Below are positions 16,998 through 24,827 of a stretch of 64,000 nt of DNA, one piece after another. Made by a program: the position numbers and the translations under genes. The notes beneath the pieces were generated by a model, which did no database searches, was not told the origin of the DNA, and saw only the letters and a list, made by a program, of their open reading frames with translations. Location of the stretch: assembly GCF_020103695.1 (NCBI RefSeq), contig NZ_JAHXBF010000003.1, positions 434,001 to 498,000 of the forward strand, written 5' to 3'. Every line of letters begins with the position of its first letter. The stretch's first letter is position 1. This DNA is from Hyalangium versicolor (lineage in GTDB: Bacteria; Myxococcota; Myxococcia; Myxococcales; Myxococcaceae).

Positions 16998-17840
16998 CTT
17001 GCCCGGCGGCGGCGGCAGGTGCCGGGTGTCCGCTGCTGACAGGTTGCCCATCTCCGGGCCCTCGACCACCCGGGCCGCAATCGCCGCGGCGGCGGTGGCT
17101 GCGTCCGGAGCCGAAGCCCCTCGGGCCAGCGCCAGCGTGATGGAGATGCCGAAGACGTCACCGGCACCCGTGGGGTCCACCTCGTTGGCCGGCGCCGCGG
17201 GGATCTCCCAGCGCTGCGAGCCCTGCCGCACCGTCGAACCCCGCCGGCCCCGCGTCAGGGCCACCGTGAGCCCCTTGCTGGCCAGTTGCTCGGCCAGGAA
17301 CTCGGACTCCGGGTGATCCTCCTCGGAGAAGACCGCCACGCCCAGCCCGCGCGGCGGCTCCGAGGCCTCGCTCGCGATGGTTGGCTCGACGACTCCGCCC
17401 GGACCCGGCCGCCTCAGCCAGCCCTGAAGCCCCGCGCAGATCAACCTCGAGCTGAGGCCATCGACGAGCGCCCGGTCGCACTCGCCCGCCACCGGCGCCA
17501 CATACGCCACGGGAATCTTGCGCCACTCGGTCGGGATGTCCTCTGCGCGAATGGGCCGCGCCACCTCGCGCAGGATGACGCGCCTCCGCGGGCCGCTGTA
17601 ATCCAGCTCGAAGGTCGTCACCTCCGGACTCGGCACCACATGGATCGAGAGCTTTGAGAGCGCTCTCAGCGGAGCCATCAAGGAGAAGTCGGCCGGAGCG
17701 GCGGTGACGAGAGCCGTCTCGATGCCCAACGTGGCTGCGACTCGCGCGGAGAAGGAGGCGGCGCCACCCAGGCGGGTCTCGCCCCGGATGAAGTCTCTTG
17801 TCACGTGGCCAACGACGAGCAGCTCGGGAAGGGGAGTCAT
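16989..17840 (-). CDS. PfkB-family sugar kinase
   Basis: 283 residues from the ATG at 17840, chosen because AGGGGAG lies just upstream and the protein then starts at the family's first strand (LPELLVVGHVTRDF). The C-terminal PfkB signature VDPTGAGDVFGISI holds the anion-hole GAGD with the catalytic Asp. The substrate-side GG of the family is seen in RLGGAASFSARVAATLG. These enzymes phosphorylate sugars or nucleosides with ATP in the cytosol. It is divergent from a sugar ABC importer, like the kinase frcK of the rhizobial frcBCAK fructose system, so it may phosphorylate the imported sugar. The exact sugar is unknown. Confidence 0.85.
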   Translation of the reverse strand: MTPLPELLVVGHVTRDFIRGETRLGGAASFSARVAATLGIETALVTAAPADFSLMAPLRALSKLSIHVVPSPEVTTFELDYSGPRRRVILREVARPIRAEDIPTEWRKIPVAYVAPVAGECDRALVDGLSSRLICAGLQGWLRRPGPGGVVEPTIASEASEPPRGLGVAVFSEEDHPESEFLAEQLASKGLTVALTRGRRGSTVRQGSQRWEIPAAPANEVDPTGAGDVFGISITLALARGASAPDAATAAAAIAARVVEGPEMGNLSAADTRHLPPPPGKAR

Positions 17841-18019
17841 TGCTCCCCTAGCTACGCGAAATCCCCCTCCCACGTCGAGCGGTGGGGGGCTCCCGGGTGA
17901 AAATGGGGGTTCCATCCAGGGGGAGTGAACGGGCTAGATTGCGCGCCGCTGACCAACCAGGTGGGCCCGGCGAGAGGAACCCAGAGCGGTCCCACGGCCC
18001 ATGAACAGGGGACACACAC
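17841..18019. promoter_or_regulatory. Divergent region between sugar kinase and sugar ABC importer
   Basis: 179 bp between the PfkB kinase (minus) and the ABC operon (plus). It holds the kinase ribosome site, a GC-rich dyad around 17863-17888 (cccac / gtggg core), and AGGGGAC before the importer's first ATG. No regulator gene is adjacent and no operator could be assigned. Confidence 0.4.
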
Positions 18020-19033
18020 ATGCGTCACCACCAGACACTGCGGGCACTCGTCGGTTCGATGGCCCTCCTGCTTGCCGCGGCATGTAGCAAGCCCGAAGCA
18101 CCCAAGCCGGCCCAACCCAGCACGTCCGAGGCCCCCGCGACCGCCGCGGCTCCCAAGAAGGACATCAAGATCGCCGTCGTCACCCACGGCCAGGCCGCTG
18201 ACACCTTCTGGTCCGTCGTGAAGAACGGCGTGGACAACGCCGCCAAGGATCTCGGCGTCACCGTCACCTACAACGCCCCGCAGACCTTCGACATGGTGGC
18301 CATGAGCCGCCTCATCGACGCCGAGGTCGCCAAGAAGCCCGACGGGCTCGTCGTCTCCATCCCCGACGCCAATGCGCTCTCCCAGTCCATCAAGGCCGCC
18401 GTGGCCGCCGGCATCCCCGTCATCTCCATCAACTCCGGCAGCGATGCCTACAAGCAGCTTGGCGTGCTGCTCCACGTCGGCCAGACCGAGTACGAGGCCG
18501 GCTTCGGCGGCGGCGAGAAGATGGCCGCCTCCGGCGTGAAGAACGCGCTGTGCATCAACCACGAGGTTGGCAACGCCTCGCTGGACTTGCGCTGCAAGGG
18601 CTTCCTGGACGCCATCACCAAGGCGGGCGGTACCGGCAAGGTGCTGGCGGTGAACGCGGCCGATCCCACGGACTCGCAGCAGAAGGTCACCGCCTCGCTG
18701 GCGGGCGGGGGAATCGACGGCATCCTGACCCTGGGGCCCCTGGGCTCGAACGCGGCGCTGGCCGCCCTCAAGCAGGGAGGCAACCTGGGCAAGGTGAAGC
18801 TGGGCACCTTCGACCTGACGCCGGACGTGCTCACCGGTATCAAGGACGGGGAGCTCGAGTTCGCCATCGACCAGCAGCAGTACCTGCAGGGCTACCTGCC
18901 GATCGTGCTCCTGTCCCAGTACAAGCAGTATGGCGTCCTGCCCGCCGGTGGCATCCTGCCGACCGGTCCGGGCTTCGTCACCAAGGAGAACGCGGCTCAG
19001 GTGATCGAGCTCGCCAAGAAGGGCATCCGGTAG
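18020..19033 (+). CDS. Sugar ABC transporter substrate-binding lipoprotein
   Basis: 337 residues. Lipoprotein signal with Cys22 in the lipobox LAAAC, then an Ala/Pro-rich linker (24-48) and a type I periplasmic binding domain ([40 protein letters not shown]). This is the RbsB/FrcB family, which binds ribose, fructose or related sugars outside the inner membrane and delivers them to the permease. It is the first gene of a tight three-gene operon (permease 7 bp downstream, ATPase overlapping). The single-domain ATPase resembles the FrcBCA fructose type more than RbsABC. The ligand is inferred to be a small sugar or polyol. Confidence 0.9.
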   Translation: MRHHQTLRALVGSMALLLAAACSKPEAPKPAQPSTSEAPATAAAPKKDIKIAVVTHGQAADTFWSVVKNGVDNAAKDLGVTVTYNAPQTFDMVAMSRLIDAEVAKKPDGLVVSIPDANALSQSIKAAVAAGIPVISINSGSDAYKQLGVLLHVGQTEYEAGFGGGEKMAASGVKNALCINHEVGNASLDLRCKGFLDAITKAGGTGKVLAVNAADPTDSQQKVTASLAGGGIDGILTLGPLGSNAALAALKQGGNLGKVKLGTFDLTPDVLTGIKDGELEFAIDQQQYLQGYLPIVLLSQYKQYGVLPAGGILPTGPGFVTKENAAQVIELAKKGIR

Positions 19034-19040
19034 CGAGTGC

Positions 19041-20024
19041 ATGCGTAGAATCCTCCACCGCCCCGAGTTCGGTGCAGCCTGCGGCGTCATCGCCGTCTGG
19101 GTCTTCTTCTCGCTCTACGCGGGAGGCTCCGGCTTCATGTCCCAGGCCGGGGCCGCCACGTATCTCGAGATTGCCTCCGAGCTTGGCATCCTGGCCGCCG
19201 CCGTCTCTCTGCTCATGATCGCCGGCGAGTTCGATCTCTCGGTCGGCTCGATGATCGCCGCCAGCGGAATGACCCTCTCGCTGCTCTGCGATCGGCTGGG
19301 ATGGTCCATCTGGGCCGCGATCGCCGCGGCCATGCTGCTGTCGCTCGCGGTGGGGTTCGCCAACGGCCTCGTCGTCGTCCGCACGGGGCTGCCTTCGTTC
19401 ATCGTCACGCTCGGCTCACTCTTCATCCTGAGCGGAGGCACCATCGGCATGACGCGCCTCATCACCGGCCGCACGCAGATCGGCGGCCTGCATGAGGCGC
19501 TCCACTTCGAGGCGGCTCGGGCGGTCTTCGCCAGCCGCATCGGCGGCTTCTCCGTGTCCATCATCTGGTGGGTGGTCATCACCGCGCTGGCGACCTGGGT
19601 GCTGCTGCGCACCCGGTTCGGCAACTGGATCTTCGGCGCCGGAGGAGCCCCGGATGCCGCGCGCAACCTGGGCGTCCCTGTGCGCCGGGTGAAGATCACC
19701 CTCTTCATGACGACCGCGTTTTGCGCGTGCCTGATTGCCACGTTCCAGGCCGTGAAGTTCACCGGTTCGGACGTGCTGCGCGGTACGGGCAAGGAGCTGG
19801 AGGCCATCCTGGCCGCCGTGCTCGGAGGCACGCTGCTCACCGGTGGCCATGGCTCCGTCGTCGGCGCTGCCTTCGGAGCGCTCATCTTCGGCATGGTGCA
19901 GCAGGGCATTGTCTTCGCGGGCGTGGACTCGGACTGGTACAAGGTCTTCCTCGGGGTGATGTTGATCGGCGCCGTGCTCGTCAACACCTACGTCCGTGGG
20001 CGGATGGTGGAGGCCCGGCGATGA
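19041..20024 (+). CDS. Sugar ABC transporter permease (RbsC/FrcC family)
   Basis: 327 residues with about 8-10 hydrophobic segments. The segment [17 protein letters not shown] is the family's conserved cytoplasmic coupling region, and [21 protein letters not shown] is the second conserved BPD_transp_2 stretch. It forms the inner-membrane channel for the sugar bound by the upstream lipoprotein. The gene starts 7 bp after that gene's stop and its TGA overlaps the ATG of the ATPase gene in ATGA, so the three are co-translated. Confidence 0.92.
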   Translation: MRRILHRPEFGAACGVIAVWVFFSLYAGGSGFMSQAGAATYLEIASELGILAAAVSLLMIAGEFDLSVGSMIAASGMTLSLLCDRLGWSIWAAIAAAMLLSLAVGFANGLVVVRTGLPSFIVTLGSLFILSGGTIGMTRLITGRTQIGGLHEALHFEAARAVFASRIGGFSVSIIWWVVITALATWVLLRTRFGNWIFGAGGAPDAARNLGVPVRRVKITLFMTTAFCACLIATFQAVKFTGSDVLRGTGKELEAILAAVLGGTLLTGGHGSVVGAAFGALIFGMVQQGIVFAGVDSDWYKVFLGVMLIGAVLVNTYVRGRMVEARR

Positions 20025-20851
20025 GCACCGAGAGCGCAGGGGCTCCGCCGCTGCTCGAGGTGGAGGGCCTGACCAAGTCCTTCGGCAAGGTGTCCGCCAT
20101 CGAGGGCATCTCGATGAGCGTGCGCGCGGGCGAAGTGATGTGCGTGCTCGGCGACAACGGCGCCGGTAAGTCCACGCTCATCAAGACGCTCTCCGGAGTT
20201 CACCCGCCGGACAGTGGGCGGATGATCATCTCGGGCCAGGAGGTGCGCCTGAAGTCCCCGCGCGATGCGCGGAGCCACGGCATCGCGACCGTGTACCAGG
20301 ACCTCGCGATGGTCCCCATGCTCTCCATCGTGCGGAACTTCTTCATGGGCGCCGAGCCGATGAAGGGCTTCGGTCCCTTCCGCCGCTTCGATCTCCAGGC
20401 CGCGGACACTGTCGTGCGCGCCGAATTGGAGAAGATGGGCATCCATGTGCGCGACACCTCGGAGCCCGTGGGCACGCTCTCGGGAGGAGAGCGCCAGTCC
20501 ATCGCCATCGCGCGCGCCGTGTACTTCGGCGCTCGGGTGCTCATCCTCGATGAGCCGACCTCTGCGCTCGGCGTCAAGCAGGCCGGCATCGTGCTGCGCT
20601 ACGTAGCCCAGGCGCGTGCCCGGGGCTGTGGGGTGATCCTCGTCACGCACAACCCGCACCACGCGTGGCTCATTGGCGATCGTTTCACGATCCTCAACCG
20701 CGGGCGCAGCCAGGGCACCTTCTCGAAGGACCAGATCACTCGTGAGGAGCTCATCCAGCGCATGGCGGGTGGGCGAGAGCTGGACGAGCTCACGCACGAG
20801 TTGGGCGAGCTCGTTCGCGAGGACCCGCGGCGGGCGGCCTCGCACGAGTGA
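20021..20851 (+). CDS. Sugar ABC transporter ATP-binding protein, single domain
   Basis: 276 residues from the ATG at 20021 in the ATGA overlap. Walker [10 protein letters not shown], signature [14 protein letters not shown] and Walker [12 protein letters not shown] are intact, and the switch His lies in [10 protein letters not shown]. It has one ATPase domain, whereas RbsA/XylG types carry two. Family members such as FrcA are also single-domain and should act as homodimers. It energises uptake by the two upstream gene products. A hairpin follows the stop codon. Confidence 0.92.
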   Translation: MSTESAGAPPLLEVEGLTKSFGKVSAIEGISMSVRAGEVMCVLGDNGAGKSTLIKTLSGVHPPDSGRMIISGQEVRLKSPRDARSHGIATVYQDLAMVPMLSIVRNFFMGAEPMKGFGPFRRFDLQAADTVVRAELEKMGIHVRDTSEPVGTLSGGERQSIAIARAVYFGARVLILDEPTSALGVKQAGIVLRYVAQARARGCGVILVTHNPHHAWLIGDRFTILNRGRSQGTFSKDQITREELIQRMAGGRELDELTHELGELVREDPRRAASHE

Positions 20852-20863
20852 GCCAGGGCCTCC

Positions 20864-20880
20864 TCGGGACTACTTCCCGA
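20864..20880. terminator. Hairpin between convergent genes
   Basis: TCGGGA (20864-20869) and TCCCGA (20875-20880) form a 6-bp stem with a 5-base loop, between the ABC ATPase stop and the Yip1-like gene, whose TAG stop codon lies in the loop. A weak bidirectional terminator is possible. Confidence 0.35.
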
Positions 20881-21670
20881 AGCCCGAGACGCCCGCGATC
20901 AAGGCGAACATGAGCGCGTAGAAGCCGCAGAACGCCACGCTCAGGATCGCTGGCACCAGGAGCGCGCCTCCCAAGGCCACACCGGTACTCGTGCGATGCA
21001 TGCCCCGGTAGGCGAACACCTTCGTCACCAGGCACCAGAACGGGGCGATGTAGAGACTGCAGACGGGGAGCAGTCCGATGACGAGCGGGGCCTGGGCATA
21101 GGACGCGGCACGCAAGGTGGTCTCGAGCGGCTGGGGCTTGCCGATCATCCGCAGCACCAGGTGATCCAGCGCGGCCATGAGCACCGCCGCCGCCAACCCG
21201 AAGAGCGGGGACGCGACGGTGAGGACGCCGTAGGTGCTCAGGATGATGTAGCGGAGGGGAATGGGGCTCCCGGCGGAGTTCGGAGGCTCGGGCAGGACCA
21301 GCGCCGAGGAGATGGTGAACAGCACCATCGTGGTGAAGTAGCCGAAGAGGTTCGCGATCGCGGCGAACAGCAGCGCGCCCCCGACGTCCCCCGAGGGCTT
21401 CATGCTGGCGAAGGTCTTCCGGGGGCTCAGCATGATCGGGCCCACGGACTTGAACCAGGCGCGGACGAAGCCCAGCTCCCGGCGGTTCTCCCAGGGGAGC
21501 TGGATCCGCTCCTCGCGCGCCACGCATGCGGAGCAGAGGCTCTCTCCCGGTGGGGAGTCGCGCAGGCACTGCTCGCACGCGAAGGTGCCGCACCGCGAGC
21601 AGATCTGCAGAGCCTGGTGCTCGGGGTGGATCGCGCAGGCGGCCTGGAGGCTGCTCTCCATTCCGCTCAT
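20870..21670 (-). CDS. Zinc-binding N-terminus plus Yip1-like membrane protein
   Basis: 266 residues from the ATG at 21670, which overlaps the stop codon of nth (ATGA). The N-terminus has a B-box-like cysteine/histidine cluster (CAIHPEHQALQICSRCGTF, then CEQC and CSAC) followed by five or so membrane segments in a Yip1-like domain (SPRKTFASM near its start is typical). Such proteins are frequent in myxobacteria and have no established role; the zinc module may mediate protein contacts at the cytoplasmic face. Co-translation with the DNA glycosylase gene probably reflects operon packing rather than shared function. Confidence 0.75.
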   Translation of the reverse strand: MSGMESSLQAACAIHPEHQALQICSRCGTFACEQCLRDSPPGESLCSACVAREERIQLPWENRRELGFVRAWFKSVGPIMLSPRKTFASMKPSGDVGGALLFAAIANLFGYFTTMVLFTISSALVLPEPPNSAGSPIPLRYIILSTYGVLTVASPLFGLAAAVLMAALDHLVLRMIGKPQPLETTLRAASYAQAPLVIGLLPVCSLYIAPFWCLVTKVFAYRGMHRTSTGVALGGALLVPAILSVAFCGFYALMFALIAGVSGFGK

Positions 21671-22305
21671 GCGTCCACCCCAACCTTCGGACAGAGATCG
21701 TCCATGGGGCACGCCTCGCACTTGGGCTTGCGGGCCATGCAGGTGTACCGGCCATGGAGCACCATCGCGGGTCCGAAGAAGGTCCACTGGTCCTGGGGGA
21801 CGAGCTTCATCAGGTCCTTCTCGATCTCCTCGGGCTTGTCCTTCTTGGTGATCCCCAGGCGCTGGCTGACGCGCGCCACGTGGGTGTCGACGATGACGCC
21901 CGAGGGGAGGTTGAAGGCGGTGTTGAGCACGACGTTGGCGGTCTTGCGAGCCACGCCGGGCAGCGTGACCAGCTCGTCGACGGTGCGGGGCACCTCGCCG
22001 CCGAACTTCGCGAGCAGCTCCCGGCTCATGTTCTGCACGGACTTCGCCTTCTGCTTGTAGAAGCCCGTGGGCTTGAGGTCCTCCTCGAGCTCCGGAGTGT
22101 CCGCATCGGCGAAGGCGCGCGGGCCCGGGTACTTGGGGAACAGGGTGGCGGTCACCCGGTTGACGCGCTCATCCGTGCACTGGGCGGCCAGGATGGTGGC
22201 GACGAGCAGCTCGAAGGGCGTGGACCAGTTGAGCTCGTAGCGCGCATCTGGGTGGGCTTGGCGCAAGCGCTCAAGGAGGGACGGGACGATCTTGGCGGGA
22301 GGCAT
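21667..22305 (-). CDS. nth: Endonuclease III
   Basis: 212 residues from the ATG at 22305, with GGGAG upstream. It has the full Nth set: helix-hairpin-helix LPGVARKTAN with catalytic Lys121, catalytic Asp140 in VDTHVARV, and the 4Fe-4S cluster cysteines 189, 196, 199 and 205 in C-X6-C-X2-C-X5-C spacing. It removes oxidised pyrimidines and cuts at abasic sites in base excision repair. The length equals the usual 211 residues of the family. It is co-translated with the Yip1-like gene. Confidence 0.96.
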   Translation of the reverse strand: MPPAKIVPSLLERLRQAHPDARYELNWSTPFELLVATILAAQCTDERVNRVTATLFPKYPGPRAFADADTPELEEDLKPTGFYKQKAKSVQNMSRELLAKFGGEVPRTVDELVTLPGVARKTANVVLNTAFNLPSGVIVDTHVARVSQRLGITKKDKPEEIEKDLMKLVPQDQWTFFGPAMVLHGRYTCMARKPKCEACPMDDLCPKVGVDA

Positions 22306-22387
22306 GAGGACTCCCGCCAGGGTAGACCATCGAGGAGAAGGAATCGATCGGGGAGACGACCTTCCAGGTCCGTTTCCAGCGAGCTTC

Positions 22388-23707
22388 TCAGGCTGCGACT
22401 TCACGCCCGGCGGCGGCCACGGGCGAGCGGCGCATGGGCTGGGCCTTGCCATAGGTCAGCGAGCGCCACACCCACTCAGCCGGACCGAAGCGGAAGCGAG
22501 ACAGCCACAGGTGGCTGAGGCCAATCTGGATCGTGAAGATGCCCAGCGGAATGGCCACGAGCGCCGGAGGGCCGAACTTGCTGATGAAGCCCAGCCCGAA
22601 TCCGTAGAAGAACAGCAGGCTCAAGATGGTTTGCGACAGGTAGTTCGTCAGGGCCATGCGGCCCACCGGGGCGATCACCGAGAGCACCCGCTGCCACGTG
22701 GGACGCTGGAAGAGCAGGGAGATGCCTGTCACGTAAAAGGCCGCGAGCCCCACCTCTCCGAACTGCCGCACCCCCGTCATCGCGATCGGCAGCCAGGGCA
22801 GCTTGTCCGGGTCCAGTACCTTCTTGAGGAAGAGTTGCTGCACCACCAGGCCCGCGCCGTTTCCGAGCACTCCCGCGATGAGCCCCCAGACGAGGAGCTT
22901 GCGGAAGAGCGGCAGATGCTGGGAGACGTCGTGGAAGAGCCTGCGGCGGCCCGCGAGCAGACCCAGGAGGAACCGGCCCAGCAGGGAGAGCAGGACGAGC
23001 GGCATGTGGGTGACGAAATCACCGAAGTAGAAGGAGGCATTGGCTCGCACGGTGTCGAAGTAGCTGCCGTGGGTGAAGGCCTCCAGGGTCTGGCTCTTGA
23101 GAGCCTCGGCTTGGGCCCGGGTCTCCTTGGCGATGGCCTCCGAGGCTTCGGCCGATCCGACGAGTTGCGGCCATTGCTGGATGACCGTGCCCACCAGCGG
23201 CGCGAGCAGGATGAGGACGGCGGCCCAGATGAGCAGCGTCTTGTCCATGCGCTTGCGGAACAGGAGCAGCCCGAAGCCCAGCACGGCGTAGCTGCTGAGG
23301 ATGTCTCCGTACCAGAGCAGGAACAGGTGCGTCAGGCCGATGGCCAGCATGACTCCCAAGCGGCGGGCGTAGAGCGGGACGATGGAGGCCCCTCGTTGCT
23401 CGGCGCGCCCCATCTGCACCGCGAAGCCCAGGCCGAAGAGGAACGAGAAGATGGTGATGAACTTCCCGAACACGAGGAAACTCGTGGCTCGCATCGTCAC
23501 GAGTTCCAGCGTGGAGGCACTCTCCGTCAGCGCCATGGCCTGCTCCCGCGTGAGGAAGGCCCGTCCGCTGAACCACATATAGAGGTTGGAGATGAAGACG
23601 CCGCAGAGCGCGAAGCCGCGCAGGGCGTCGAGGAGGACCAGTCGCTCGGTGTCGTCGACCGGGCGCGCTTCGGAGGGGGGCGATGCCGCGGGAGTGGAGG
23701 GGCTCAT
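22388..23707 (-). CDS. DUF418-family membrane protein
   Basis: 439 residues with about 10 membrane segments. The N-terminal LDALRGFALCGVFISNLYMW and the C-terminal GRMALTNYLSQTILSLLFFYG match the DUF418 family (YeiB-like), whose members are predicted inner-membrane proteins possibly related to acyltransferases. No biochemical role is established. It is divergent from the zinc metallopeptidase gene, with 194 bp between them, and lies 82 bp upstream of nth in the same direction. Confidence 0.85.
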   Translation of the reverse strand: MSPSTPAASPPSEARPVDDTERLVLLDALRGFALCGVFISNLYMWFSGRAFLTREQAMALTESASTLELVTMRATSFLVFGKFITIFSFLFGLGFAVQMGRAEQRGASIVPLYARRLGVMLAIGLTHLFLLWYGDILSSYAVLGFGLLLFRKRMDKTLLIWAAVLILLAPLVGTVIQQWPQLVGSAEASEAIAKETRAQAEALKSQTLEAFTHGSYFDTVRANASFYFGDFVTHMPLVLLSLLGRFLLGLLAGRRRLFHDVSQHLPLFRKLLVWGLIAGVLGNGAGLVVQQLFLKKVLDPDKLPWLPIAMTGVRQFGEVGLAAFYVTGISLLFQRPTWQRVLSVIAPVGRMALTNYLSQTILSLLFFYGFGLGFISKFGPPALVAIPLGIFTIQIGLSHLWLSRFRFGPAEWVWRSLTYGKAQPMRRSPVAAAGREVAA

Positions 23708-23901
23708 ATCTCGTATAAGAAGCCGCCCAACCCTCGCTTGCCTGGCTGTATTCCCGGAGGGGAAGTGGCAGTGGGGAACGCTTGCTCTGCTGCCTGCTCT
23801 TCCGTCGCCCGAGCCTCGTGGGTGTGCTCGGAGGCAGGTCGAAGGAAGCGTCCAGGCTGCCTAGCTTGCTTGGGGCAAGGTGCTGGAATGGAGGGGGCCT
23901 G
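23708..23901. promoter_or_regulatory. Divergent intergenic region
   Basis: 194 bp between the DUF418 gene (minus) and the zinc metallopeptidase (plus). The only clear signals are the GGAGGGGG ribosome site before 23902 and a small CTTGC/GCAAG dyad at about 23868-23881. Promoters for both genes are expected here, but no consensus elements were assigned. Confidence 0.3.
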
Positions 23902-24768
23902 ATGAGGTGGCAAGGCGGACGGCGCAGCACGAACATCGAGGATCGCCGTGGGATGGGAGTGGGGCGTCCCCTGGCGGTGGGAGGTGGCGCCGCGGGTGTG
24001 GTGATCGCGCTCTTGGTGATGCTGCTGGGCGGGGATCCCTCGGATGTCGTGATTCCGCAGGGCCCTTCGGGAGGAGTCGGTGGGTCGGGGCGAGCGGTGG
24101 ATCCCGCGCAGGATGAGCTCAAGGAGTTCGTCTCCGTGGTCCTCGCTGATACCGAGGACATCTGGCCGCAACTGCTCCAGTCCCAGGGCGTGCAGTACAG
24201 CAATCCGAAGCTGGTTCTCTTCTCGGACGCGGTGCAGTCCGCGTGCGGCGTGGAGGAGAGCGCGGTGGGTCCGTTCTACTGCCCACTGGATCAGCGTGTG
24301 TACCTGGACCTGACGTTCTTTAATGAGCTGGACCGGCGCTTCGGTGCGCCGGGAGATTTCGCTCGGGCCTATGTGGTGGCACACGAGGTGGGCCACCATG
24401 TGCAGAACCTGCTTGGGATCTCTGATCGCGTGCACTCGATGCGTGGCCGGGTGGGGGAGGCGGACTCCAATGCGCTGTCCGTGATGCTGGAGCTCCAGGC
24501 GGACTGCTTCGCTGGAATCTGGGCGCACCACGCACAGGAGCAGCGGCAGATCCTCGAACAGGGAGATGTGGAAGAGGGGTTGGCGGCGGCCTCGGCTGTG
24601 GGCGACGATACGCTGCAGAAGCGTGCTCGGGGCCGAGTGGTTCCCGAGTCGTTCACGCACGGCTCGGCCGCGCAGCGGACCTCGTGGTTCCGCCGAGGCT
24701 TGGAGCAGGGAACGCTCCAGGCATGTGACACCTTCAACGCATCGGATTCGCGCGGGAAGCGGCGCTAA
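23902..24768 (+). CDS. Neutral zinc metallopeptidase (YpfJ family)
   Basis: 288 residues from the ATG at 23902, with GGAGGGGG upstream. A short basic N-terminus opening MRWQGGRRSTNIEDRRG leads to one membrane segment (about 25-43) and an extracytoplasmic catalytic domain. The zinc site HEVGHH is at 161-166, with the further acidic ligand region ELQADCFAG, and the family motif FYCPLDQRVYLD is present. The length matches the family (about 280-290). The substrate is unknown. It converges on the large NLR-like gene. Confidence 0.9.
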   Translation: MRWQGGRRSTNIEDRRGMGVGRPLAVGGGAAGVVIALLVMLLGGDPSDVVIPQGPSGGVGGSGRAVDPAQDELKEFVSVVLADTEDIWPQLLQSQGVQYSNPKLVLFSDAVQSACGVEESAVGPFYCPLDQRVYLDLTFFNELDRRFGAPGDFARAYVVAHEVGHHVQNLLGISDRVHSMRGRVGEADSNALSVMLELQADCFAGIWAHHAQEQRQILEQGDVEEGLAAASAVGDDTLQKRARGRVVPESFTHGSAAQRTSWFRRGLEQGTLQACDTFNASDSRGKRR

Positions 24769-24775
24769 TCTCAAT

Positions 24776-24790
24776 CAGCTGTTACAGCTG
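24776..24790. other. 15-bp palindrome between convergent genes
   Basis: CAGCTGT-T-ACAGCTG is a perfect inverted repeat 8 bases after the metallopeptidase stop. With a 1-base centre it cannot form a hairpin loop without opening the stem. It could be a protein site or chance; no role is assigned. Confidence 0.3.
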
Positions 24791-24827
24791 TGCGGCCCTC
24801 GGGTGCGAGACAGCGTGAGTACACGGC

